64,000 nucleotides of DNA from an uncultured Treponema sp. (lineage in GTDB: Bacteria > Spirochaetota > Spirochaetia > Treponematales > Treponemataceae). Positions 54,804 to 63,123 of this stretch are shown here, piece by piece. Both the position numbers and the translations under genes were made by a program. Every line of letters starts with the position of its first letter. The first letter of the stretch is position 1. The notes under the pieces were generated by a model. It saw only the letters and a program-made list of their open reading frames with translations, ran no database searches and had not been told where the DNA came from. The stretch is from positions 1 to 64,000 of the forward strand of contig CAMHMJ010000010.1 of the NCBI GenBank assembly GCA_946186185.1. The letters run 5' to 3'.

Positions 54804-56699
54804 CTACCTTACATAAATTGTAAGTACATCCTTCGGCTTGCCTTTACAGGTTACTTTCAGTTCAACGCTGTCTGTTTCGGCTTTTCCAAGATTAAAAAGC
54901 ATTGCTGCATAAGGGCCGATTTGCTTATATAAAATCCTTCCATCATTAAAAACTGCCGGTCCAAGGAAAGCCGTTTTTGGAATCGGCTGATCTTTCCAAT
55001 CATGTCTTTTAAATGTATTTACCTTCGGCAAATCATCAAAAGAAATAGACTCGTTTACAAATAGTTTTTCTAATGCTTGATTGGGTGATAAATCGCACCA
55101 GCCATAAAATTTATCCCACAGATTTATCGGTGTGATAGGGTATAGGTAAGTTTTCCAAGTTCCCATTAAGTCAGTGTAACTACATGTGTATTCTGCATTT
55201 CCCGAATATGTTGCAGCATTCTGATTCAAGCCCTTTCCCACCTGGGGGTAAAACATATCTTCTGCATATTTTTGAAAAAGAGAAACAACCGTATATTGTT
55301 TTCCACCCATTGCATTAACCGCATTTATTATTGATTCCATATCAACATACGGATTTGTAGCAAGTTCCTTTATAAACTTTGCTCCTCCAAAGTTACGGGA
55401 AAGCCATGCTCCCAGCATGAAAGCCACTGAGTAAGTTGAAGCGCTTTGTCCAGTTAGTCCATAGCACCATGAACAATAATTTCCATTATCAATTCGTCCT
55501 TTTGGTGTATGTATAAGATTGTCAATATCAGAATCCTCTATTCCAAGATATTCCTGCATCATGTCTTCACATAGCATAGCAAGAAGCTCTCCATACCAGT
55601 AAGTCCACTCTTTTTTCAGCCCAAACAACTTTATACCAGCAGAGATATAATGAGAAAACTCGTGCAGAGATGTAGAATAACATTCAAAAGGTTTTTCAAG
55701 GAGAGTTTTTGAATCCAGATACAAAAAACGCCCCTTATTACTTTCTGAATGGTTATAAAACATATCGTTTGGTGACGCATAACCATATGCACGTCCAATC
55801 TCTAACATTTCGCTCAAAAGAATATTGATTTTTGTACCTGTTTTTGAATGTGTTTTCATATCAGCAATTGGTTCAAAAGATTCTGCATCGTAAAGTTTAT
55901 CCGTTGGTTCCCCGTACAGATGCTTTACAAGTCCATAACCGTTAATAAAAAATTTACCAAGCGTTTCTGCTGCTTCCTTAAAGGCAGTTCCATACTTTTT
56001 ATAATAAGAATCATCCGTCCGAATCCAGATATTATAATCGTCTTCTGAAATAAGAAGTTCATAAGTATACGGCTTACACTTTTCTACTTCCTTGTCAAAA
56101 GATTCAGAATCTGAGGTGAAAAATGTCTCTGTATCACCCAGCTTATAGTCTATAGGGTAGTTCGGAGCAGGTTCTTCCGTTCTTGATTCTGCACCTCTTG
56201 TAGTGATCCCCGAACCAGCTTCCCTTATTTTTTTTAATTCCCTGACAAAATAGTCGTAGATTTTTTTGTGCGGATCATTCTCGAACTCTTTATCCAGAGC
56301 TTCAAGGAAGGATGCAGCATACTCATAATCTTCAAGACTGTGCGATTCAAGGCTTCATGAGCCGTTGATTGATGCCCCGGTGTTTTCTGCCGGCTCTGTA
56401 GAACCTGAGGATTCTGTAGAATTCGATAAATTTTCTACCGCACGCATATTATCTCCTTCAAGATTGGCATCTTCCGGATTTATACGCGCCATGTAAAGTG
56501 TCTTTCCCTTCACATTGTTTATAACAAGATTTGTGGTATCCTTTTCAACCGTTATATATTCACCTTCTTGGTAATCTACCGTCTGGTAAACCGACGCTTT
56601 TGGCTTTTCATCTGTATCATCTTGACAGCCGGTAAATAAAAGTGAAAGAGAGAGTACTCCCGCACAAGCAACTGCAATTATTCGTCCAAATTTTTTCAT
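54804..56699 (-). pseudogene. M30-like metallopeptidase lipoprotein interrupted by TGA
   Basis: A single frame runs from the ATG at 56699 to 54804, broken only by TGA at 56355-56357. Upstream part (114 residues): type II signal (LFTGC), the domain with NLVINNVKGKTLYMARINPE, and a Ser/Thr/Gly linker. Downstream part: about 165 residues open but with no early start, then the zinc-peptidase motif HEFSHYIS and a following Glu-rich helix. A TCA-to-TGA change in the linker would explain it. The downstream part could be read alone from an ATG at 55859 but would lack a signal. The ATG overlaps the previous stop (ATGA). Confidence 0.82.
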
Positions 56700-57004
56700 A
56701 CTTTTTTCCACCCTTTTACCTTGATTTGAGGTGCACTCATCATTTTCGGAGAAGCTGCTTCATCAAGAAGAATTCCCTCCACGCAAAGACGATAGCCGTG
56801 TAATTCTTCAAGCGCGTCCTTCTTATCTTTATCCGCCGTAAGACTGTAAAGCGTTCCGTCTTCGGTTTTAAGGCCAAGCCACGCAAATGGCGCAGTTCCA
56901 TACCATTCCACAACTCCGGTTACCTTCACCCGTTCCTGAGACTTTGACATTCCAAAAGCAAAAGCCGGAATCATCAGTGCAATTAAAAACAAAAATTTCT
57001 TCAT
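56696..57004 (-). CDS. Small periplasmic protein, OB-fold-like
   Basis: 102 residues with a signal peptide cleaved after AFAFG. The mature part is beta-rich (VKVTGVVEWYGTAPFAWLGLKTEDGTLYSLT ... GYRLCVEGIL), like small OB-fold or BOF-type envelope proteins. Function unknown. The stop overlaps the ATG of the next gene by ATGA. No ribosome site: TATAAT ends 9 nt before the ATG, so the message is probably leaderless. Confidence 0.68.
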   Translation of the reverse strand: MKKFLFLIALMIPAFAFGMSKSQERVKVTGVVEWYGTAPFAWLGLKTEDGTLYSLTADKDKKDALEELHGYRLCVEGILLDEAASPKMMSAPQIKVKGWKKV

Positions 57005-57013
57005 AATGAAAAT

Positions 57014-57019
57014 ATTATA
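57014..57019 (-). promoter_or_regulatory. -10 box of the 57004 gene, probably leaderless
   Basis: Consensus TATAAT on minus with a TG one base upstream (TGATATAAT), 9 nt before the ATG. No good -35 box. A CCGGGAAT/ATTCCCGG inverted repeat (57029-57068) lies just upstream. Confidence 0.55.
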
Positions 57020-57105
57020 TCATGAAGACCGGGAATTCAGAATTAAATTCGCGGGTAAAGATTCCCGGGGTGCAGCATATTAAGGCGTGTTGGACTTGCG
57101 GCTGT

Positions 57106-58113
57106 TCACTTTACTTCGTTTTCAAGCGCTTTTCCTGCAGCAAAATCCCGGATGTTTTCCAGAGTCGTATCCGCAAGATTTTTCAGCGCATTTGTGGTAA
57201 GAAAAGCCTGATGAGCAGTAATAATTACATTCGGAAATGTAAGAAGCCGGGCCAGAACATCGTCGGTCATGATGTCGGTAGACCAGTCGCTGAAAAAATA
57301 CTTGCTTTCTTCTTCGTAAACATCCATTCCGATTCCGCCGATGTGACCGTGCTTCAATGCGTGCACCAGCGCTTTTGAATCGATAAGGGCGCCGCGGCCG
57401 GTATTTATGATTACCGCATCCTGCTTCATCATTTTCATTGTATCGTGATTTACAATGTGTTTTGTTTCTTCAGTGAGAGGGCAGTGGAGGCTCAAAACAT
57501 CACTCTGCCGGAAAATTTCTTCTTTGCTCACATACTGTGCACCGGTTTCCGCGGCCCATTTTTCATTCGGGAACGGGTCAAAAGCAATTATTTTCATTCC
57601 AAAGCCCTTTAAAATCCCCGCCATAATCTGCCCGATTTTACCGGTTCCCAGAATTCCGGCGGTCAGTCCGTGCAGGTCCCGGCCTGTCAGTCCTTCAATA
57701 TTGAAATTGGCCGTTTTGGTTCTAAGATACGCCTGGGGAATATGCCGGGTCAGAGACATCAAAAGAGCCGCTCCGTGTTCTGCAACTGCGTAAGGGGAAT
57801 AGGCCGGAACGCGGACAACTTTAATTCCTGCCTGAGCAGCGGCCTGTAAGTCAACATTGTTGAATCCGGCACAGCGAAGGGCAATCAGCTTTACTCCGCA
57901 GTTTTTCAGCGTTTCAATAACCGCCGCATTTACCACATCATTCACAAAAACACAGACCACATCAAAGCCCTGTGCCGTAAGAGCCGTGTTTTCGTTCAGT
58001 TTATAGTCCCGGAAGTCGATTTCATAATCGAAGCCGCCGTCGGTATTTGCCGCAGAAAAGGATTTTTTATCGTAAGAACGCGTGTCAAAAAACGCAATTT
58101 TTGGTGATATCAT
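57106..58113 (-). CDS. ldhA: D-lactate dehydrogenase (2-hydroxyacid dehydrogenase family)
   Basis: 335 residues. Reduces pyruvate to D-lactate with NADH. Catalytic Arg in LIALRCAGFNNVD near 80, NAD-binding ILGTGKIGQIMAG near 155, INTGRGALIDSKALVHAL near 235, Glu in the MDVYEEE segment and His in ITAHQAFLT near 300. The YEEESKYFFSDWS stretch is typical of LdhA rather than other 2-hydroxyacid enzymes. GGAGG precedes the ATG, with a TATAAT close upstream. Single gene; fermentation role inferred. Confidence 0.92.
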   Translation of the reverse strand: MISPKIAFFDTRSYDKKSFSAANTDGGFDYEIDFRDYKLNENTALTAQGFDVVCVFVNDVVNAAVIETLKNCGVKLIALRCAGFNNVDLQAAAQAGIKVVRVPAYSPYAVAEHGAALLMSLTRHIPQAYLRTKTANFNIEGLTGRDLHGLTAGILGTGKIGQIMAGILKGFGMKIIAFDPFPNEKWAAETGAQYVSKEEIFRQSDVLSLHCPLTEETKHIVNHDTMKMMKQDAVIINTGRGALIDSKALVHALKHGHIGGIGMDVYEEESKYFFSDWSTDIMTDDVLARLLTFPNVIITAHQAFLTTNALKNLADTTLENIRDFAAGKALENEVK

Positions 58114-58212
58114 AATTTTGCCTCCATAAAAATTATATTACGAGTTTTTGAATAAAAAAAGAGGAGATTTTGCAGGCTTACAATTGCCAGCACACCTCAT
58201 CTACCCAGACTG

Positions 58213-58241
58213 TAGAAAACCCGACCATTCTGTGGTATTCT
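58213..58241 (+). promoter_or_regulatory. Promoter of the SpoU methyltransferase gene, probably leaderless
   Basis: TAGAAA (58213-58218), 17 nt, TATTCT (58236-58241) preceded by TGG, then 6 nt (ACTCCC) to the ATG. No ribosome site. Confidence 0.55.
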
Positions 58242-58247
58242 ACTCCC

Positions 58248-59024
58248 ATGCGAAATAAACAGAACAACGAGCTTGCAGTCTGCGGATTTGCGGCCGTAAA
58301 AAAACTTGAAAAAAATAACAGTGACCGAATCAGACGGCTTTACTTTACAGAAGAAAATGCTCCTCTTTTTGGCGGACTTTGCAAAAAACTCGCTGCCCGA
58401 AAGGGAATTTACAATAAGGTTGAGGATCCCAAGGAGCTTGAAAAACTCAGCGGCACCGTTCACCATCAGGGCGTTGTAGCGATGATTTATATGCCGCAGA
58501 TTACGCCCCTGGATTCCGACATCACCGACAGCTGGATTGAAAACAACGAAAATGCGCTTTTGTTGGACCACATCGGGAACGCCAATAATTTTGGTGCAAT
58601 CGTCAGGAGTGCCGCTTTTTTTGGAATGAAGAACATCGTAATTCCGGAGGATGAAGCCGAAAGCGCAATCACAACCAGCTCTTACCGCATTGCCGAAGGC
58701 GGAATGGAATATGTAAAAATTTATTCGGTGCGATCCATCGGGCGTTTTATGGAAGTACTGAAGGGCAGAATGGTACGAATCGGCACGGACTTGCAGGCGC
58801 GTTCACGGCTTTCTAGCGAAATAAAATCACTTTGCAAGGGAAAGCCGGCACTTCTTGTTCTTGGAAACGAAGAACACGGAATCAGCGAAGAAGTACGGGA
58901 AAACTGCGATGAACTGGTTTTAATTCCCTTCGGCGGAATGGCTCAGGGCAAGAAGGAACCCCTGGTTGACAGCCTGAATGTTGCTCAGGCAAGTTCAATA
59001 ATTCTTTACGAATTGTGCAAATAA
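58248..59024 (+). CDS. SpoU/TrmH-family 2'-O-ribose RNA methyltransferase
   Basis: 258 residues. An N-terminal substrate-binding domain (VCGFAAVKKL, GTVHHQGVVAMI) precedes a knotted SPOUT domain: DHIGNANNFGAIVRSAAFFG near 104 (motif 1), LVLGNEEHGIS near 205, and LNVAQASSIILYEL at the end. Uses S-adenosylmethionine; the exact rRNA or tRNA target is not clear (RlmB-like in layout). The frame is open from 58170, but the ATG at 58248 fits homology and sits 6 nt after a -10 box. The phosphodiesterase gene follows by 22 nt. Confidence 0.9.
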   Translation: MRNKQNNELAVCGFAAVKKLEKNNSDRIRRLYFTEENAPLFGGLCKKLAARKGIYNKVEDPKELEKLSGTVHHQGVVAMIYMPQITPLDSDITDSWIENNENALLLDHIGNANNFGAIVRSAAFFGMKNIVIPEDEAESAITTSSYRIAEGGMEYVKIYSVRSIGRFMEVLKGRMVRIGTDLQARSRLSSEIKSLCKGKPALLVLGNEEHGISEEVRENCDELVLIPFGGMAQGKKEPLVDSLNVAQASSIILYELCK

Positions 59025-59046
59025 AAAATTGTACAAATAGACGAAA

Positions 59047-59820
59047 ATGAAATACCTAATCTGTTCTGATATACACGGCTCCTTTGAAGCGGCGCAAAAA
59101 GTAATCGACTATTTTGAAAAGGCCGGCTGCCAGAAACTTTTTATTCTTGGAGACACGCTGTATCACGGGCCCCGAAATCCTCTTCCGGCCGGGCACAATC
59201 CCATGGCGGTGGCAGAGCTTTTGAATCAGTACCGTGAAAAGATTTGTGCCTGCCGCGGAAACTGCGACGCCGAAGTTGACCAGAAAGTCCTTAAATTCCC
59301 AACCATGGCGGATTATTTTGAGGTTTCGGTTAGAACCCCGGAAGAAAAACTGAATGACAACATAATTGAACAAAAAAAAATAAGTACAACGACTGATAAA
59401 ACTTCGAGACCTGCTTTACAGGATTCACTTACTGATTCAACTACTGCAGCTTCAGATGCTGCTTCTTCAGGTAAAGACACCCTGCGCCTGTTCTGCTCCC
59501 ACGGCCATGTTTACGCACCGGAAACCCCTGACGGCGCAATGCCCGTAAACTGCGAAGACGCCAAAATGCCGGATTTTTTATCGAAAAAAAATGTTTCGGC
59601 AGTTACATCGTCCTCGACAAAGACAATTTTTTTCTACGGGCATACCCATATTTCAGTTCTGGAAAAACGGAACTCAAATTACATCGTGTGCAACCCAGGC
59701 TCAACCTCCCTTCCAAAGGGCGGAACCCAGGCAGGCTTTGCTGTTTTGGACACTGAACAGCATACTCTAAGCCTGCTTGATATGAATGGAAATGTGATAC
59801 GCCAGTTGTCGGAAATCTAA
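59047..59820 (+). CDS. YfcE-type phosphodiesterase with a low-complexity insert
   Basis: 257 residues, metallophosphoesterase fold: SDIHGSFEAA (D-x-H), LGDTLYHG (GD), CRGNCD (GNCD), FCSHGH and GHTH supply the two-metal site. Family members are near 180; the extra length is a Ser/Thr/Ala/Asp insert at about residues 100-140, between the GNCD and GHGH-equivalent motifs. Substrate unknown; YfcE hydrolyses artificial phosphodiesters. No ribosome site; probably co-transcribed with the methyltransferase gene. Confidence 0.85.
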   Translation: MKYLICSDIHGSFEAAQKVIDYFEKAGCQKLFILGDTLYHGPRNPLPAGHNPMAVAELLNQYREKICACRGNCDAEVDQKVLKFPTMADYFEVSVRTPEEKLNDNIIEQKKISTTTDKTSRPALQDSLTDSTTAASDAASSGKDTLRLFCSHGHVYAPETPDGAMPVNCEDAKMPDFLSKKNVSAVTSSSTKTIFFYGHTHISVLEKRNSNYIVCNPGSTSLPKGGTQAGFAVLDTEQHTLSLLDMNGNVIRQLSEI

Positions 59821-59886
59821 AATCTGACGCCGCGACCAAAACATTGCGCAGTTCGCACGACAATAGCGATGGCGGCAACTGTACTG

Positions 59887-60630
59887 CTACTGAACTACTA
59901 TCTTTTTTGTTTCGTTCCAGCGGCATTCGTTGGAAAAAGTTGCGTCCCGGCCGCAGATGGAATATCGGACTTTGTATGCTTCTCCAACTTCAGTATCAAC
60001 ATAGCTTTGCTCAGATGCATTCAAAGTTATAAATTTATATTCGGCAACATCATTCATAGCGCCCGGCGTAAAATGCTCGCAGATTATATCGTAAAAATCT
60101 GCTCCTTCGATTTTTTCCCAGCTGAAAGTAAAGCTTTTGTCCTGATTTTGAACGGCGTTTATTTTTGTAACATACCCGATTTCACCAGCAGGCACTTCCG
60201 GAAATTTTCGCGGCGTGGTTGTAAAGGTGAACGTTGTAGGTTTGCCGTCTTCATATTTATTCCAGAAAGCTCCCTTTGCGCTGTTAGATGCATAAACGGT
60301 TACCTTGTAGGTTTCTTCCCAAATCAGGTTTTCTAGCAAAAATTTCGTTTCTTCGGTCCATGTATATATGACAGAAGTTTTGTTTGAAATACAGTCTACA
60401 TCAACTAAATAAGAATCCGCGTGGTCAACCTTATCCCAGCAAATCAGCGCCGTAAAGTCCGTAACATTTTCAGCACGCAGATTTTCCGGCGCATCAAGCT
60501 CTTCCTTCGGTACATCTACACAGGAAACAAAAAATATCGCTATGGTTATAACAGATAAAAACTGAACCGACCGCACAAAACTTGAAAAAAATGCAAGCAA
60601 AGCTTGTACACAGTGATTACTTTTAACCAT
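59887..60630 (-). CDS. Lipoprotein with two fibronectin type III-like domains
   Basis: 247 residues. A long N-terminal region ends in lipobox FFVSC (Cys about 37). Two Fn3-like domains (about 45-135 and 145-245) share ICWDKVDHADSYLVDV/FSWEKIEGADFYDII motifs. Probably a surface adhesin or binding scaffold. A purine-rich ribosome site (AGAGGGAGAG) precedes the ATG. It follows a related lipoprotein gene by 13 nt. Confidence 0.75.
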   Translation of the reverse strand: MVKSNHCVQALLAFFSSFVRSVQFLSVITIAIFFVSCVDVPKEELDAPENLRAENVTDFTALICWDKVDHADSYLVDVDCISNKTSVIYTWTEETKFLLENLIWEETYKVTVYASNSAKGAFWNKYEDGKPTTFTFTTTPRKFPEVPAGEIGYVTKINAVQNQDKSFTFSWEKIEGADFYDIICEHFTPGAMNDVAEYKFITLNASEQSYVDTEVGEAYKVRYSICGRDATFSNECRWNETKKIVVQ

Positions 60631-60643
60631 TTCTCTCCCTCTC

Positions 60644-61753
60644 TCACTCCACTAAAAGCGTCACAGACGCGTCTACAAAGCGTAAATAATATTTTTTCCC
60701 AGGTTCAAAATCGGCTATTTCATCTTTGAATGAAAAAATGTAGTCTTCGCCGTCTTGTGTAAACTCAAGATTGGTTTTTAAAAGTTTTCCATCCGCAGAA
60801 AAAAGCATAACTGTATACTCATCAGAATATAACTTCAGGATTCCTTTTTCCGGAGTTACGCTAAACCAGAGGGAACTCTGTTTTTCAGGATTCCAGTCTG
60901 CCCAGTTTGGATTATTTGAATTATCAACCTCAATATGGAAAGTTTCTTTCTGGCCATTCTGAACCGGATAAGCCGTATCCATCGTAAGATTTGTCGCCTT
61001 AGGAGCGCTTGCCTTTACCCAGGTTGAAATAACGCTGGAGGTTCCGTTTTCTCCAAAGGCCTTCACCTTAAAATAATACTCCACTTCATTCCGAAGCGGG
61101 TAAATCGTGCACTCAGGCTTTGTAACTGTCTGGATTTCTTCAAAAGTAGAAAAACGCTCTTCCATCAGACTGCTTGACATGTATACTTTGTAGTAGGTTG
61201 CGCCCTCGCTTGGAGCCCAGCTTAGTCTCAGCGCGTTTGTATGTCCTTCAACCTCTGAAGTTTTAAAATCCGTTGGATAATCAAGGCAAACCTTAGGATC
61301 AGAAGCAGTGGTAATTTTTACAGAATCGCCCTTGCTTTCGACCGGAATAATAATTATGTACCAGAGATACATTCCGGCAAAAATATGGTAATCAGCTGTT
61401 ACTTCGTAAGTATACTCCGTGTCCGGCTCACAGTCTGTATCCTCAAAAGAGGTAGTTTCATTTGGAAAGCTACGACATTCGCACTCGGTATGCCCGTCCC
61501 GAGTAAAGCTGCGTTTAACTACATAGCCTTCAAAATTGGAGCAGTAGTTCCAGGAAACATTAACTGTCGTTGAAGGAGAATCCTTTGAAAGCTCAAGCCG
61601 TGTGTACGGAACAAAAATGTTCAGTTCCTTAGCGGCTTCCATGTCCTCATCATCGCAGGAAATGAAAAGTGAAGTAAAAAGCAGTGAAACAAAAAGCGGG
61701 GCAACTGACAAAAACGAAAAAGAACGGCGAAAAACTCTCTGAAAAATTTTCAT
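60644..61753 (-). CDS. Lipoprotein with fibronectin type III-like domains
   Basis: 369 residues from the ATG at 61753. Signal peptide with lipobox LFISC (Cys about 33), then Fn3-like domains: about 45-150 (VSWNYCSNFEGYVVKRS) and 160-255 (LSWAPSEGATYYKVYM). The C-terminal beta domain (about 270-369) resembles prepeptidase C-terminal domains (PVQNGQKETFHIEV, ADFEPGKKYYLRF). Surface role inferred. The frame is open back to 61846, but the ATG at 61753 gives a proper signal peptide and lies 6 nt after a -10 box. Confidence 0.78.
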   Translation of the reverse strand: MKIFQRVFRRSFSFLSVAPLFVSLLFTSLFISCDDEDMEAAKELNIFVPYTRLELSKDSPSTTVNVSWNYCSNFEGYVVKRSFTRDGHTECECRSFPNETTSFEDTDCEPDTEYTYEVTADYHIFAGMYLWYIIIIPVESKGDSVKITTASDPKVCLDYPTDFKTSEVEGHTNALRLSWAPSEGATYYKVYMSSSLMEERFSTFEEIQTVTKPECTIYPLRNEVEYYFKVKAFGENGTSSVISTWVKASAPKATNLTMDTAYPVQNGQKETFHIEVDNSNNPNWADWNPEKQSSLWFSVTPEKGILKLYSDEYTVMLFSADGKLLKTNLEFTQDGEDYIFSFKDEIADFEPGKKYYLRFVDASVTLLVE

Positions 61754-61759
61754 GGATGA

Positions 61760-61788
61760 AATATAACAAAAAACGGAAAAAATGTCAT
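61760..61788 (-). promoter_or_regulatory. Promoter of the Fn3 lipoprotein pair, probably leaderless
   Basis: On minus: ATGACA (61788-61783, 5 of 6 matches), 17 nt, TATATT (61765-61760), then 6 nt (TCATCC) to the ATG. No ribosome site. Confidence 0.65.
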
Positions 61789-61818
61789 TTATTGAGCGAC
61801 TATTCGGCCACCACCAGC

Positions 61819-63123
61819 TCAGTTTCCCACTGTCCGGCCGTCCCACTCTGCAGAATGGGCTCTTTCACGGGCAATTGTTGCATCAAAATCTGCCATCGGT
61901 TCGCAGTTGGCTTCGATGTTCAGCGCCGTTGTATGAAGCCGCCGCAAGCATTCAGACTTGTCCTTATAGCCAAGCCGGGCCTTTTCAATGCTGTCCTGCA
62001 AAACCCGAATGGATTCGTCATAGATTTTTAGAGGAACAGGGAAGGGATGGCCGTCTTTTCCGCCATGAGCAAAGCTGAACCGCGCCGGGTCAGAAAAACG
62101 ACTGGGGGTTCCGTGAATAACTTCGCTCACCAGCGTAAGAGACTGCAGGGTTCTTGGTCCAAGTCCCGGAGTTAAAAGCAGGCTTTCGAAATCTTGAGGT
62201 CCCGCCTCGTATGCCGTTGCAAGAACAGCCCCCAGGCGTTTTAAATTCACATCTTCAGCCCGCACTTCATGGTGGGCCGGCATAACAAGATTCCGACCGC
62301 ATTCAATAATTTCGCCGGAAGCAGCCGGTTCCGAGCCGGCAAACAAACTGCGTTCACCAGCCATTCCATCATTGTTTGCACGACCGCCATAACCAAAGGT
62401 CACCCCGGCGTCATCCGTCCGCAAAACAGAACGAATTTCCTTGAGCATTTTATCCGGATTTTCACCGGCAATTTCCAGGATTCCGTCCCGTGTGGAACCG
62501 GCGTTCCTGTCCGTTAAATTCAATATTCGCCCGCGGTTTTCGCCCACAACGCCGGAATGGGGCTCTTCCACAAAGGATTTAAGATTTGGTGAGCACCAGT
62601 GATAGCGCCGGGCCGTTTTTTCCGCAGCATTCATTCCCTGCTGTACCACCGCCCAGTCGCCTTCTTTTGTCAGAATAAAATTGTGCTGATAAAGCTGAAA
62701 TCCGTCCTGTACGGCAGTATTATCCACCTTGGCACATAGCTTGCTGTCCCGCACAAGGGAATCCCCATCGAGCCCGGTTGCATCCGCAAGAAACATCAGT
62801 TCTTCCGGGGTTTTCCGGGAATATTTTCCGCGCCCACCGCATACCACGATCCCCAGCTCCCTGGCCCGTGCGTTCAAGCCCCGTTTCAGAGCATACATTA
62901 CGCTGGTAGTAATTCCGCTTGAATGCCAGTCCATTCCCATAACGGAGCCCAGGGACTGAAACCACAGCGGATCACTCAGACGCTTTAGTACTTCCTGCCG
63001 TCCATAATTTATGATTAATGATTCAACGATTAGAGTTCCAAGAGTCATCATGCGGTCTGCAAGCCACTTTGGAACCGTTCCTGTATGTAGGGGCAAATCA
63101 GCATGCCCGGTGCTTTTTATCAT
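61819..63123 (-). CDS. DUF763 family protein
   Basis: 434 residues from the ATG at 63123. The N-terminal TGHADLPLHTGTVPKWLADRM and SDPLWFQSLGSVMGMDWHSSG motifs are hallmarks of DUF763, found in archaea and scattered bacteria with unknown role. A helix-hairpin-helix-like segment (LLTPGLGPRTLQSLTLVSEVI near 340) suggests DNA binding. The ATG overlaps the preceding TGA as ATGA, so its translation is coupled to the HD-GYP/GNAT gene. Function unassigned. Confidence 0.85.
   Translation of the reverse strand: MIKSTGHADLPLHTGTVPKWLADRMMTLGTLIVESLIINYGRQEVLKRLSDPLWFQSLGSVMGMDWHSSGITTSVMYALKRGLNARARELGIVVCGGRGKYSRKTPEELMFLADATGLDGDSLVRDSKLCAKVDNTAVQDGFQLYQHNFILTKEGDWAVVQQGMNAAEKTARRYHWCSPNLKSFVEEPHSGVVGENRGRILNLTDRNAGSTRDGILEIAGENPDKMLKEIRSVLRTDDAGVTFGYGGRANNDGMAGERSLFAGSEPAASGEIIECGRNLVMPAHHEVRAEDVNLKRLGAVLATAYEAGPQDFESLLLTPGLGPRTLQSLTLVSEVIHGTPSRFSDPARFSFAHGGKDGHPFPVPLKIYDESIRVLQDSIEKARLGYKDKSECLRRLHTTALNIEANCEPMADFDATIARERAHSAEWDGRTVGN

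Noticed and set aside
56355..56357. TGA in the metallopeptidase gene as a selenocysteine codon
   Set aside because: It lies in a Ser/Gly linker, not at a redox site, and no SECIS-like hairpin directly after it was evident. A nonsense mutation fits better.
61754..61846. Earlier start of the Fn3 lipoprotein
   Set aside because: The extra residues destroy the signal peptide and run over the end of the DUF763 gene and the promoter.
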